Below, one piece after another: positions 40,401-54,622 of a DNA stretch of 64,000 nt (position 1 is the stretch's first letter; the number at the start of each line of letters is the position of its first letter). The notes under the pieces are model-generated. The model did not search any database. It was not told the DNA's origin and saw nothing but the letters and a program-made list of their open reading frames with translations. The position numbers were made by a program, and so were the translations under genes. Origin of the DNA: Sinonovacula constricta (lineage: Eukaryota; Mollusca; Bivalvia; Cardiida; Solecurtidae); assembly GCA_007844125.1 (NCBI GenBank), contig CM017558.1, forward strand, positions 49,260,772-49,324,771. The letters run 5' to 3'.

Positions 40401-43062
40401 TGTAACAACTACCGTGCGTCCTTGCAGAGATTTCCTCCACCTAAGGGAAAATAATTTTCTTACCATGCATTTCAATTAAACGCAGAATATTTTGTTTCCC
40501 TTACACTCGAAAGGCAAATAATAAACACGTACTTCAAAGTTAATTTGTAAGCGGAATTTGAAAACGAACACTTGTGCATCCGGCTGAATTCAAAGTACGA
40601 GTTAATATTCAAGTAACTGTCAGTAAGATATAGACATTTTACACATATAAAATTCTTGAAACACATGAACCACTCATGAAGAATCCATATTTTACTTACA
40701 AATGTACACTCCTTAGAAAATTGTTTTACCATAGTCAATTCTAATTGTGCTTATACATCCATCAGTAACGATGCTTCAACACCGTTGCTTGCTCTCTGTC
40801 ATGCTTCGATTGACTGACTGGTAAGTAACTGATACGAGCGAGCGATGGTTAACGTCATCTCATATCACTTCACTTTATGACAATTTTAGACACACGAGTT
40901 TTTTTTATCTTGCTTAAGTTGCTTAATACAGGATCATGCACTTTAAAGTGTGCATACATTTTATTTTATAACGTATATACAATAAAGCATAGCTTCGAAC
41001 ACCATAATAAGTGATGGCAAATAAATTGCTTCGGAAGGCGCCTGGGCTGCCAATTTTCCTAACAAATGCTCAAAACGCTTTGCAGCTACAATTATTCTCG
41101 ACGTGTTTTCTTATTTATAATTTATTGCAGTGCCGAGGTAGTAAAAAATTTTGCCGTGCATGTAAACTGTATAATCTTTTAATTTATCACATCAGGATAG
41201 TTACGTGTATTTCCTTGACGTACAGGGGTGAAGCTAGGCATGATATGATGTCTGCCCATGGCCGGTCGTGGGGTTCCGTGGCATGCTACGCCGGACATTT
41301 TTGTATTTCTAGATCGTACGTGGTGGCTTCTTTGGAGGTTTCGGTATCCAGATATAACTAAATTTTAAGTAAAATGTTTTGTTGCAGACATTGTAATTAG
41401 TCTTTGCAGACGTCTTTATTTCCAATGGAGGAGCTGTACAAACGCAAGTGCCAATTTTCTAATTTTGACCATTAATGTAAATTTTGATCCGCGCTAATTA
41501 GTTATAAAATAAATTGATCTCTAGTTTTAATGTAGACGTATTTTATTACCGTGTCTTTTAGCAAAATAAAACTATATGAAGTAAACAAAAATATATTTAT
41601 GCCATTTTGAGAAATCGCAACAGACAATTGGTTTAAGTGGAATATAGCGAATTGGCATGAAAACCAATGATGATTTAGTCACGAATTATATTTCGGATTA
41701 ATATTAGTAAGTCCCGTGACTAAACAAAAGTAAATGTCTGCGACTTAGCAACTAGAATGTTGTCATAACTGCAAAGTTATGATCAATGTTTTGTCTGTCA
41801 GTTACATGCAGTTACCATTAAATATCTATAGGAACATGAAAAGTAAAATATTTATAGACGAACATAAGGTTGCAATTCTGTACATACCCTTCCACCAGAT
41901 ACTACTAAAGTGTGAATGTCCTGATGACGGAGTTCTCTGAGAGGTCCTGATTTGAAATATAACAGTGCAAAACGTGTCGCATACCAGAAAGTTACTAAAC
42001 TGGTTTAGCAATTTTTCTTTTTTTTTTCATTGTGGAAATAGGGGTACTAGATGATCGTAATAAATAGACACATTACCTCTACTACGGAAACCTTTATATT
42101 TTAGATTCTATCTTTAATAAGTGTGTTCGTTCTTTGGGGACTCTGTGTACGCAGCTGCGTATTCTGCGTACAGGCAACTACGTTTAGTTTCTTCAGTCAA
42201 GAATTGTGTAGTGTCATTTTCATGAGAAGTGGGCAAAAAGGAACACACTAAAGATTTCAGCTCTGAAAAATGGAATAAAACTGGTTCTATATAAGCGATG
42301 AGTATGGAAATGTTTGTGAAATAAAGCCGCCAACAATCGCTTCAAAATGAGCTAAAACGGATGCTCAATACTTAACGAGGAATCTGAAGAACAATTAGAA
42401 TCGGTATAGTGTCATCCGACTGAAAGTAACAACTACGAAACATTTTTTTTTATGAAAGGTGGGTTATCCTTTGCATAATTGTAGAATTTTGATGATGCTT
42501 GAAAACAACCTGCTGCTTAGCTTTGAATATGAAGCTTAACTTTATACAGCTCGTTGTCTAATGACATGTTCGTTGTCTAATGACATGTCCTACAATTAAC
42601 ACCAAACTGAGGGAGACACTATACTCTGTAACATCTTAGTCAAAAGACAACAACTTCATAGACCTATAATTACTCTACAGTAACACCACAACAAAAAGAC
42701 CGGAAGTACACCACTTGGCGATGAAAGGCGATGCATGCCTGTAAAGCTATTGGAGGTGAACGTTGTTCACACTGAATAAACAATAAATACATTCTAATTT
42801 TAACACAATATGCTAAGTCTGTTGTGTAAACTAAGTTGATATATTTGTAGAACATGGACCGCAGGGGCGGATCCAGAAAGATGGGGGTGGGGGTATGAAT
42901 CAAGTTCCATTCAACTTTATCGCAGTAAGTACTATATATACTACACAGTAAGGGACTCTTAATTTGACCGAGGCATTCAAGAGACAAAATGTACTTTTAA
43001 AGCGTAGTATCTTTTAAGCTTACATGTATGTGTTTTGCCAACTCTACTCTTTAACCTGCTTG

Positions 43063-43068
43063 TTGTGT

Positions 43069-43099
<31 letters not shown>

Positions 43100-43110
43100 G
43101 GGGGGGGGGG
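43063..43110. repeat. (TG)n followed by a G homopolymer
   Basis: About ten TG units run directly into about 28 G residues. A probable polymorphic and assembly-error-prone site. Confidence 0.9.
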
Positions 43111-43437
43111 CGGAGGGGTTGGATCTCTGATGCTATAAATGACCAAGTCACGTGTTAATGGCGGTGTCCGACGGTTTGGCTCAATTATTTATTTTTCAAA
43201 TAAACAATAAGAAGTCATTAATACCTGAAAAGTTTTGCAAAATGCAGTTTGTTGATGCCCTAAATCTGTGTGAACAGTGAAGCATAAATCTCGACTCTCT
43301 ATTGCAAACATGATATATTATCTGAGCCTCGCAGCAGAGATAGTGATTTTAAAACTAAAAACAATAACTAACAAAACAAACAAACAAAACTAGACCTAGC
43401 AATAAACAACAACAAACACGTGACAGCTTACTTTAGA

Positions 43438-46400
43438 GGTCACGTTAAATCGTCATCCGGGTAGTCCGCTCTGACGTCGATATCTGTCTTATCTGTGATC
43501 ACTATATCGTGATTATTTAAAGATTTGGAAAAAATGCACATTTAGGGTCTTTTTTCGGCATATGTACTGTCTAACAATAAAGGCAGTGTTAAAATCGTCT
43601 TTACTTAGGAGTCTGAGTTTATGCAGATCCCCAACCCCTCCAAAACAATGGAATAGATATTGTTATATGCACCTGATGAAAGCAAACTGTCTATATATAC
43701 CTTTATGACCCTACGGATACCGCCATGGAAATCTCTACACAAGATAAAGCAAGGCGCAATTATGCATTGAAATTTCAGTCATGTTTAAAGTTTGGTGATT
43801 ATAAGAATTAACTAAGGTTTGAGTTTAAATGTAGTAATAACATTCCAGTCACATAAATTGTTTATGTACAATTTGTGTACCTTTGATTTGTTTATTTTTG
43901 TATGTTTTGTTCTTTCGTTACAAATAGAGTTGTTTGATTGTAGCATACAATCAGGATTGCCCGCACCTTGTTACTCTATTCTCTCATTTACGAACCATCC
44001 TTTATGTTTCATAAATAAATAATTCATTCCTGTTTTTTTTTTAAATAATTAATAAATATTTGTCCTCAATCTAGTTTACTTACAACCATGATACCCAGTA
44101 GGAAGTAAACATTTACTTTTATTTGTTAAGTTTTTTTTACACATATGCATGTATCATTAAAACATTTAATATAAACTGTGGAATTAATTTTATTTATGTT
44201 ACCTTGCGTTTTATTGCTTGTTAATGGTTATTATTTTTACATATATCAATGTATTATTTGTAGTTAAAGACAGACCGGCCTTAGACTAGTTGTAGCAAAG
44301 AGCAATAGTTAACTCACTATATTAAGACCTACTCTGGCCAGTTAGTAAGCTGAACTAGTGTTTTCTCGCACAAATACCCTACATCCCATGAGTGGAGGCT
44401 GTTATATCATAAATCGTTCAGAAAGATGTTGATGGTAAAATAATTTACTACAGACTATCACTTACAAACGTCAGGCTGTGCACACAGGTTGATGGCAGTT
44501 TAAATCGTTTAACAGCAGCAACAACAGCAGCAGAAGCAGCAGCAGCAGATACAACAACAACAACAAGGTTTTTGCTATTGTTTAAATGGTTTACTTTAAA
44601 GGCAAAATGTATCGTGTTGAACAGTAGCTTGACGGCGATATGTGACGCTTCGCATCGATGCATTTTATACATGTATCGGTAATACCCGGTCTGTTGAAAT
44701 TGCTAAATAGAGCCAGTCAATTAAGTACATACATATTATCGATCGGTTAACATTTAGTTAAAGCAGGTGTACTTACAGTTTAGAATCATATCTTGGTCAA
44801 CCTTTCCAACGGAAGTAACAGTAAACGAGAAGGATCGTCCTTGGCCGAACAGTGTCGGTCGTAAGTCATGATGTTTGACTCCCAGAAAGCAAAGTATAAA
44901 CTACATATATGTCAAACTACTATATGAACATACATGCAAACGGCTTGTATTGTGTAGTAAATATATACGTTTCAAGTACAACGTCCCATGCACTCATTTT
45001 GGCAAAATAATTGTACATTTCTAAATCGTGAGTGTGTGTGTGTTTGTATTTGCAGTTGCATTCCGTTATTTCTGATATTCATCTGACACATTTAATCTGC
45101 ATTACAAACTTTTTATGTGCCATAGTTTATTTTGGAGGTTTTGCATTTTACATGGTATATTAGGCTTTTAAGTGTTTTCACAATGCATTTCGTGGGAGTG
45201 TGTTAGGCGAACATTTATTGTAAAATATTACCTTTGGAAACAGTTAATTTTATGTGAACATTGCGGTAGACAGACTTATTTCATTTTAAACAAACTTACA
45301 TTTTCACATAAAACAATCAGTTACTGTTGGTTTGATAACAAAAATTCTAATTCCATGGAAAGATATGGATATGTAAACAAGAAATGAAATTATCGTCTTA
45401 TCATTTTTAAATATGATAGTATAATATCTCATTATTTTTAAAAATTATTATTCTTGATTATTCTTAATCAAAATTAAAAAAGTAAACATTGTATGAAAAT
45501 ATAACAATCTTTTGAAGGATTTGATGTTTTAAATATACCAAAGGTAAAAAAAAACACGTTATGATTAACAGACAGTCGCTTTTAGTGCACTACATATAAA
45601 AATGCAAACTATTCCAAATGTGTCTATTCCGTTTCAATAATGACAAGTCAACCTTTCCCGCGCATGCATTGCCTTTATATTGGAAAATCAAACGTTACAT
45701 ACATATCGACATTGCTTTGACGCTATTGAACAATGCCCGACCTACTTGTATTCAATTTGATGTATTGACTTAGACAGACTGGCGCCAATGTTCACATATC
45801 AACTGAAAAACAACGAAGGCTCTGTAATTATATTAGAACATACAACGAAACATGTCTCTGTTAATTTTGAAATACTCAAATTACATTCACTATAAACCCC
45901 TATATAGGATACTCATTCCAACTGTGTCATTAATATAACAACTACAAACAGTTTAGAAATGAAATAAAAGAGTCTGAATGTGCACAGCTGGTCAGTGTTT
46001 TAATTTTGTTAGTATACTTCAGATTTTATACTGAACGGTGAAAGCTCTGGTACACCACAGTGTTAAAAAAATACAGAATTTATGAGGGAGGGTATATATC
46101 AACTTTCAGCTTATTAAAATGCAAGCCCTTTAAAGTTCCTTTATCAAAAAGAAAACAAAAACAAAACAACAACAAAAAACAACAACAAAATAACACAAAA
46201 AACAACAACAACACAAAACAAAAAACAACAACAAAACAACATAGTTTAAATTTAAATTAAATTGTTTATATTAATTATTTGCATGTATCTTCTACCATTT
46301 ATTGTCTTATTGCAAAAGAAACAAAATGAACTTACATTAAGTCTAAACAATCGTTATTGTGTTCAATGCAGCTTTAGTAAATACATTATTATGTGATTTG

Positions 46401-46849
46401 TTTTAGAAACATCGCACAATTGTTGTCGACCAGCTTTTATGGTGAAGAAAGACTCACTCCAGACACACGTGTAGGCAGAAACCTTGCTCTGGAGATCTCC
46501 CGACAATTATGCAATGATGCCGTCCCGACAGGGATACGAGCCTGTAATGTGGGCTGAGAGGTAGAAATATGATGAAACATGATAGTATGGCCGAATATTT
46601 GAAAGTCCGTCATGGTGAGGAGTTTTTGTCCGGGAGCATTGTCATTCTCCATATTTACAACATTGTCTGTGTGAATAAACATTGACTATGTCCTTATGTT
46701 CATATAGCTGATTTATATACATGTATATCATAATATACTTGGCAAAGGTGCAAAAAGTAATATTGCAGGCTGTTGTGGACCAAGTTATTAATGTGCATGT
46801 ACTTACCTATATTTGGCTCGTGGATGGTGACAACCATTGTACCGAAGAC
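43438..46849 (-). CDS. Unidentified minus-strand gene (exon candidates only)
   Basis: Four stretches have splice borders and sensible protein. 46807-46849 (43 nt, VFGTMVVTIHEPNI, donor gtaagt) joins in phase to 46437-46666 (acceptor cacacag; DNVVNMENDNAPGQKLL, TDFQIFGHTIMFHH, PVGTASLHNCREISRARF; stop at 46437-46439, or a donor GGA|GTGAGT just before it). 44777-44878 (LRPTLFGQGRSFSFTVTSVG, KVDQDMIL; donor gtaagt) joins in phase to about 43438-43501 (ITDKTDIDVRADYPDDDLT-stop). Whether the two pairs belong to one gene is unknown, because the phase between them does not close with a strong donor. The beta-rich, low-cysteine sequence could be an extracellular sandwich repeat, but no family is claimed. 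Confidence 0.35.
44511..44565. repeat. (CAG/CAA)n microsatellite
   Basis: Interrupted cag/caa triplets, about 55 bp. Confidence 0.8.
46147..46236. repeat. A-rich (CAA)n microsatellite
   Basis: Imperfect caa/aaac units over about 90 bp. Confidence 0.85.
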
Positions 46850-47036
46850 CTGAACAACATTTTTTGATATTGAATATTGAGTTTTTATTATCAAGTTGTT
46901 ATTTTTATTACATCATATTTATTTTGGCACGGTACGAAAATGTAAATTGTATGTAACGATCACTTTTCAAAAAGGTTCATTGTAAACCAATACAAATGGC
47001 ATACACAATCCTAGCTCGCTCGTTTCAATAGCATTA

Positions 47037-49251
<2,215 letters not shown>

Positions 49252-49918
49252 ATGAGCCAAAGTTCAAGGTATGTTAAAGGAAATCGGATGATTTTAAAGA
49301 AAGCGTCTGGACAAGGCATGAGTTCAATAAACGGTCAGTATTTTATATATTACACCTTTCAATATGTTTCTACAATGAACGAAGCGATGCGGCTTTTTAT
49401 TAGACTCGTCAGATCGAATATATAACAAAGTTCAATTTGTTTTATATTTTTGCAGGAAAGGCATTGTAGATGCTTTCAGTATGTCGCTTGCTCTTGTAGA
49501 GGCGTGTAGTAAAGACTTTACGTTTCCTAGCATTGTACCGGAGAGACGAACGGTTTCGATGCGACAAAATAAATCATTAATCGCATACTTTAAAGTTATA
49601 ATAGTTTGGAATTTCATAATAACATTTGGTGCAAATAACTTTTCAGATAGAGTATATGACATATATAATGGCTGTTTGTCCATAGTTGTTAACATTATTT
49701 CGAATAAGTCAATAAAAATCTTAAAATTTGTAAAATCTTTTAACTGGGGAGTTCTAAAAGATTTTAAATTACTTCGGCCTTATATCAAAATATTCACAAT
49801 CAGGAACAACAACATCACCACCACCACCAACAACAACAAACAACAACAACAACGTAAGCATTCGTATTATCCCGTGACCCGCATTTGCTTTCGTCCGTTA
49901 ACAGAAATTCATAAATAA
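49252..49918 (+). CDS. Possible small gene, two exons, no known family
   Basis: An ATG at 49252 opens a 17-nt exon (MSQSS) ending at a good donor (TTCAAG|GTATGT). A strong acceptor (tatatttttgcag) at 49455 continues in phase 2 as RKGIVDAFSMSLALVEACSK, then FPSIVPERRTVSMRQNKS, running open to a stop at 49916-49918 (about 160 aa). The second half is hydrophobic, then contains an Asn/Thr/Gln run from an (aac)n microsatellite. The true exon may end earlier. No homology recognised. It could also be repeat-derived, since a decayed mariner follows directly. Confidence 0.25.
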
Positions 49919-50042
49919 CAATAATGGATGAAGGAAAGCCAGCTTTGTCGTATTTGGAAAAGGAAGATAATTTACTAGTAGGATGGAACAGCACAAATCT
50001 AGAATTCACCTCGGGTCGGAAAAACACCAGCGACACCGATAG

Positions 50043-50880
50043 ATGGTACATTGTAAGATTCGAGCACAGCTCGGGTATCCGCCGACAGAAATTCAGGCTG
50101 ATTTGCAGAACGTTTATGGGAATGTGGTAATGAAGCTTTCAAATATATTACAGTTTCCAAGTGGGAAGGTCGTTTTAACGATGGTCGGGAGACAATTGAA
50201 AATGACAAAGCCCCCCCCCCCCCCCCACCCCCCTCCCCCGTGGAGGAAGGCCGGTTTCTGTTTTGACGGGAAAGAACGTTAATTGAGAAAACGTTATACC
50301 GTGCAAGAGATAGAAGAAAAGAATTAACTAGCTTTTATTCAACAAGTGTTTTGAGGATCTTACGTGAACGGCTTGGGCTACGCAAGGTCTGCGCGCGCTG
50401 GGTAACCCATTTGCTCACTGATGGGCAAAAACAAAGTCGGGTTAGACTTGCATCACAAATGATAGAAACTATGATAAATGTAAACAAGTCGTTTGAAAGA
50501 GATATTTTACAGGTGATGAAACCTTGATCTATCATTTTTAACCCGAATCAAAGGCTAAAAATAAGGTTTGGGTTTCATCTGAGGGCAACATACCTGTCAT
50601 TGCAGTGTTGCAAGACATTAAATGATTTAAATCACATGTTGTATCTGATATTCTTTGATTCAAAAGGTCCACTTCTTCAAATTCCAGTTTCGAAAGGTAG
50701 TTCTGACACTTGAAAGTTCTACAGAGAAAGCGTTCTTACTCAACATATACCTAAAGAGGAGTACCGGGCGGCGCTACGGAAATGTATCGATGTAAAATGT
50801 ATGGGGAGGCAAACGGGGCAAACTTCGAAGGGCTCAGAATTTGTATATTTCAAGTGGTTTTAAAACCCGCCATACTCTAC
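50043..50880 (+). pseudogene. Decayed mariner-like transposase with internal deletion
   Basis: Plus-strand fragments in several frames: HTH region IRAQLGYPPTEIQADLQNVY and ITVSKWEGRFNDGRETIEND; then LRILRERLGLRKVCARWVTH with LLTDGQKQSRV (mariner signature ...RKVSARWVPHLLTDEQK); LIFFDSKGPLL (the second Asp region, FFDxxGxxL); and IPKEEYRAALRKCID near the C-terminal end (mariner IPxxEYRKALRKWI). A poly-C run (50211-50235) sits where the RSGRP linker belongs. The stretch with the third catalytic residue is missing, so the copy cannot be active. Confidence 0.75.
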
Positions 50881-52459
50881 GAACTAAAAAGTGTTCCTCG
50901 TATGTACCCCGCTTAACCAAATGTTCGTCGAATACCGTAATAATATATGACTCACGGTTAGTATGTGCACAGGTACATGAACATTCAATACAATCTACAG
51001 GTAAAGTAAAACCCTGTATACGATAAACCGACAGATTGTAAACCCAAACAAACAATCTATATGACCTTCATTTAATGGGTTATTTAAAGTAAAGCGTACC
51101 AGTTAGATCATTGAATCCGGATCATAAGATGTGGTAGGTGTGTAATTAACCTTAATTTGATTCCAACTATGCCGTAATGCGATAAATAGCCGGTCAGTTA
51201 CAAAACCGCCAAATAAAATAACCTTCACCAAATTTTGATGACTTGAAACTGGTTCACGAGTCAATCAAATGAGAAGGATTGCATGTACATTTTTGTAAAC
51301 ACAAACACAACTGTATACGTTTGTATGAACATGTCTCTGGCGGGTTTTGTGTTTAGACTGTACCTTCAAAATTAGAACAGATTTAATTTTTCGAGATTCG
51401 AACAATGCACTGAGAATTGATTATAATGTCTGGCGGCTGACGTACATTGCTAGACATAGACGACCACACATGTTTAACCTGCCCTGGTCGTGAAAATGTT
51501 TTGATCAACACAAGATATCATACCATATGTACACCAGCTTTATCTGGAGGTTAACCAAACAACGGCATGCACGTATCGTTCAGAGATTGGCTAGCTGTAT
51601 TTAGCAATTTCTAAAGGCGGGGGATTTCCGAAGCATTTTTCCAAACTGAAAATGTTCAACTTCACAATAAGACCCTTTGGACTGCTGCTTTACACAATCT
51701 TTTGCACTGAATTAAACAAAGGGGATTATATCTAAGGTATGTATTTTATGTTTGTTATATACATAGTAACATTTTAAGCCAACATATAGTAAGAAAAGAA
51801 CAAGCCGTCATGCCATAATATGGACGGGTTTCTTCTTATTCAGGACAAATTTAAATGATCTGTGATTTTAAATTAACACTAAAATTAACAAATAATTCGT
51901 CGATAGCGTTCTTAGCGTTTTATATGAAAATGAACAAAAAGATAAAAAGGTAATAAAAGCAAAATGATTTTGAGTTTTTGTAGGATTTGAACTCTGGACC
52001 TTCTAAGCCTGACCAGTGCTCTAATGACTGCGCCAGTAAGACTTGTTGCATGCTCATGCTATGTAGTTTTATTAGACACTGCCACCAGCACAAGGTTTAC
52101 ATTTAAATTTCACCATAACCACTGCATGTACCTGTCCTTATACGATAATTTGGATTAAATCGGGCCAAATGCAGGGTCAGTCACTATTGGTTGGTCTTTT
52201 TATCCATGCATTTTTTGCTTTGAACTATTTTGTACAAATAACATTGTATTTCCGGAGATATGGATTTACGGTGATTTCTGTGTGTAAAGTTACGTTCTAT
52301 TTTCTTTCGGCTAGACATATCAAATAATGTACACACTTCGCTTTCCCAAGCGTTATTTGCAATAAGAATTATTGTTATTAACCAAGACAATGTTCTACCT
52401 TTAGTAGTAACATCTTAATAGATCACCTCTTGATTAAAAAATGGTTACAACTTGAAGGA
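50881..52459. other. Upstream flank of the cGAS-like gene
   Basis: AT-rich; includes a decayed tRNA-like stretch at 51975-52045. A 5' leader exon ending at 52460 is inferred. Confidence 0.4.
51975..52045 (-). repeat. Decayed tRNA-like/SINE head
   Basis: On the minus strand an A-box-like CTGGCGCAGTCATTAGAGCA and a B-box-like AGAGTTCAAATCC are spaced about 30 bp apart. T-arm pairing fails, so no functional tRNA is called. Confidence 0.35.
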
Positions 52460-52460
52460 G

Positions 52461-52576
52461 GTGAGCCCTTCCTTCTGCTTTTAGGCATTTTATATCGGCA
52501 ACAATAACTGGCTATATGTGCTATGGTGCTCTGGTATATTTGGTTATTATCATTCGTTATTTATTTACATTTTCAG
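52461..52576 (+). other. Inferred 5' UTR intron of the cGAS-like gene
   Basis: Strong donor GAAGGAG|GTGAGC at 52460/52461 and acceptor ttatttacattttcag ending at 52576 enclose 116 bp. Joining them leaves an open frame with no in-frame ATG before 52588. Confidence 0.5.
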
Positions 52577-52587
52577 ATGTTTGGAAC

Positions 52588-54267
52588 ATGTCGCTTCATA
52601 CACAGCCCTCCCTCGAGTTACACTACCTTCTGGATCAGTTTGGTTACAGTGAAGAAGACATAAAGCAGCGAATCCATTATTACAGCAGGTGCTCATATGC
52701 AAGAAACATTTCCAACAAGCTTCTTACAAACAAATATCATGTTGATAAAATATTTGTCGGAAGTCAAAGAGAGGGAACCTCAATGTGGTTTGTGTCTGAC
52801 GCTGACATAATGCTAATAAACAACGGTGTGAAATGTACAGAATCGTCTTATGTCTCAGACCCTGGACCAGAAAACATTTTTCAAATGGTCTTTGAAAACA
52901 TCCCACCTGGTTACTGCAAGCTCAAACTGCTTCATGTTGTCAATCAAGTCCATATTGATGACATTTCATATGCTTTAACTGAGCAGCATAATGGACAGTT
53001 TTTGTCAAGTAAGTTATACATTGAAAGAAACGAAGATTACTTTTACCAAACAGACAATGCCATTAGTAAACATACGGTATATATGAAAAGACAAGGTCCA
53101 TCTATTCCTAAATACGTCGAATGGAGTGGTATATGTAAGATCATGTTATATTTTGCTGGCGTTTGGATTGAGCCGGAGCAGATGGATTTAGTCAAAGCTT
53201 TACCATGTGATTGCATGTCGTTCTTGTCCGACTGGGGTGTTAGAGTCAGACATTTTGAATGGCCAAGTAAGGAAACAATACACCATGTGATTGGATTGCC
53301 GTGTCATTTGGTTCCTATAGGCCATGCTTTGTCCGCAGATACAAACCTTCAATGGCGAATAAGTTGCACTCTTGCCGAAGTAAAGCTGGTTCAGTCATTC
53401 AGCAATACCCAAACAAAGGTATATATCATCCTAAAGATCCTGGTTAAGCAGTACTTGTCGAAGAGAACGGACTTAGTTACGACATATATAATAAAAAACG
53501 TCATGTTCTGGGTTTGTGAAAAGACACCATCTGACAACTTCGTGCCTTCAAAGATTATAGATCTTGTTTTGCATTCACTAAGGTTTCTACGGCGGTCCTT
53601 GAAAAAGGGAAGGCTATCAAATTATCTCATTCCACAAAGGAATTTGTTAGAAAACAAGCTTTCTGACAGAAATGTTGCCATACAGACAATTACAAATCTC
53701 GTTGATAATGCTGATCTTGTTAATACGATTATCGAAGAGTTCTGTACTGACGTGCTTTATTTCGGGCTTTTCGTTGAGAGGATAAACCAATTATGTATAC
53801 AGAGACTTCAAAGAGCAACACTTCTCAATGTGTTTCTACAAGCAGGAAAATGCAAAAATGGCTGGTCATATCGAATATACCAAATAAACAACATGTTTCA
53901 CTTTGTCAATGAATTCGGCATGAAAGCATTAACGGATCCTTTCAGTATTCAGCTCGATCCAATTGAATGGCATTCCGAACATCTTCCTGACATTGTTCCA
54001 GAGAACAAAATAAGACATCAAGAAAATCAAGCACCATGTGAATTGTACGCATCATCATTAATGAATTGGCAATACCACGGAAATAAAACTAGATTGGCAA
54101 CACTAATACTGACGTCACTTGCAATTACATATTTTTTCCAAGTTTCTGTTCCGCTACTTTTTATAGTTTATGTTCTTATTGGTTCACCGAAACCAAAACT
54201 ATGTGATTACCTCCTAGAATTTATAATCCCGACTATACTTCTATGTATACGATATTTGTATACATAA
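52588..54267 (+). CDS. cGAS-like receptor / Mab-21 domain protein with C-terminal membrane segments
   Basis: The 559-aa product is encoded in one exon. A longer frame begins at 52516, but its first 24 codons cross a strong acceptor (cattttcag, ending 52576), so the ATG at 52588 is chosen. The nucleotidyltransferase motif GSQREGT (residues 58-64) is followed by SDADIML with Asp71 and Asp73, the exact G-to-acidic spacing of human cGAS (13 residues). Molluscan Mab-21-type features follow: PPGYCKLKLL, NGQFLSSKLY, QGPSIP, EWPSKETI, LVPIGH, WRISCTLAEVKLVQSFSNTQ (from about 256), ILKILVK and FWVCEKTP (about 307). The family makes nucleotide second messengers on sensing nucleic acid, or in some members has lost catalysis. 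Residues 503-532 and 541-559 are hydrophobic, predicting a C-terminal membrane anchor or hairpin. The usual third metal-binding Asp seems to be replaced (see findings). Bivalves have large expansions of this family. Confidence 0.85.
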   Translation: MSLHTQPSLELHYLLDQFGYSEEDIKQRIHYYSRCSYARNISNKLLTNKYHVDKIFVGSQREGTSMWFVSDADIMLINNGVKCTESSYVSDPGPENIFQMVFENIPPGYCKLKLLHVVNQVHIDDISYALTEQHNGQFLSSKLYIERNEDYFYQTDNAISKHTVYMKRQGPSIPKYVEWSGICKIMLYFAGVWIEPEQMDLVKALPCDCMSFLSDWGVRVRHFEWPSKETIHHVIGLPCHLVPIGHALSADTNLQWRISCTLAEVKLVQSFSNTQTKVYIILKILVKQYLSKRTDLVTTYIIKNVMFWVCEKTPSDNFVPSKIIDLVLHSLRFLRRSLKKGRLSNYLIPQRNLLENKLSDRNVAIQTITNLVDNADLVNTIIEEFCTDVLYFGLFVERINQLCIQRLQRATLLNVFLQAGKCKNGWSYRIYQINNMFHFVNEFGMKALTDPFSIQLDPIEWHSEHLPDIVPENKIRHQENQAPCELYASSLMNWQYHGNKTRLATLILTSLAITYFFQVSVPLLFIVYVLIGSPKPKLCDYLLEFIIPTILLCIRYLYT

Positions 54268-54616
54268 AGCATTAATTGGAAAGATGCTTTGTTAGTCGTA
54301 ATGAGGTGTGTAGACTTGTTTAACAGTTTAAAAGCCAGTGGCCTGTTTGTGCAATCTTCATATTTTTATTTACCGAAAAATATAAATTACGATTTTATAT
54401 TTAAAAAATGATTATCACTGTATTCGAGGTAGTAGGTTTTATGTAGCATTTGTTATATGTTATTATTGGAGTGTGTTATGTTATATGAGCATACCGACTT
54501 ATCAATGTGCTGTCTATATAATGAGGGATGCACATGGTGCAAAAATATATACCGAAATATCCCGAAATTTATTGAATTTGTATGCTTAAACTATTTTGCT
54601 CAATTATTTATTAATT

Positions 54617-54622
54617 AATAAA
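54617..54622 (+). terminator. Candidate poly(A) signal for the cGAS-like gene
   Basis: AATAAA 350 bp after the stop; a second one lies at 54920-54925. Confidence 0.4.

Larger units (their letters stand above)
38961..43429. other. Gene-poor interval
   Basis: Holds a SINE-like element (39785-40015), a copy of the bivalve repeat (40141-40400), a 14-bp palindrome (42148-42161), a dispersed 'ggcggatccag' element near 42865, and a TG/poly-G run (43063-43110). A short exon-like stretch at about 41891-41942 on the minus strand (PLRELRHQDIHTLVVSGGR) has good splice borders but no identity. Confidence 0.45.

Noticed and set aside
44448..44672. Ala/Val-rich minus-strand frame
   Set aside because: Generated by a (CAG/CAA)n microsatellite.
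52516..52587. Signal peptide of the cGAS-like protein
   Set aside because: The hydrophobic N-terminus is intron sequence upstream of a strong acceptor.
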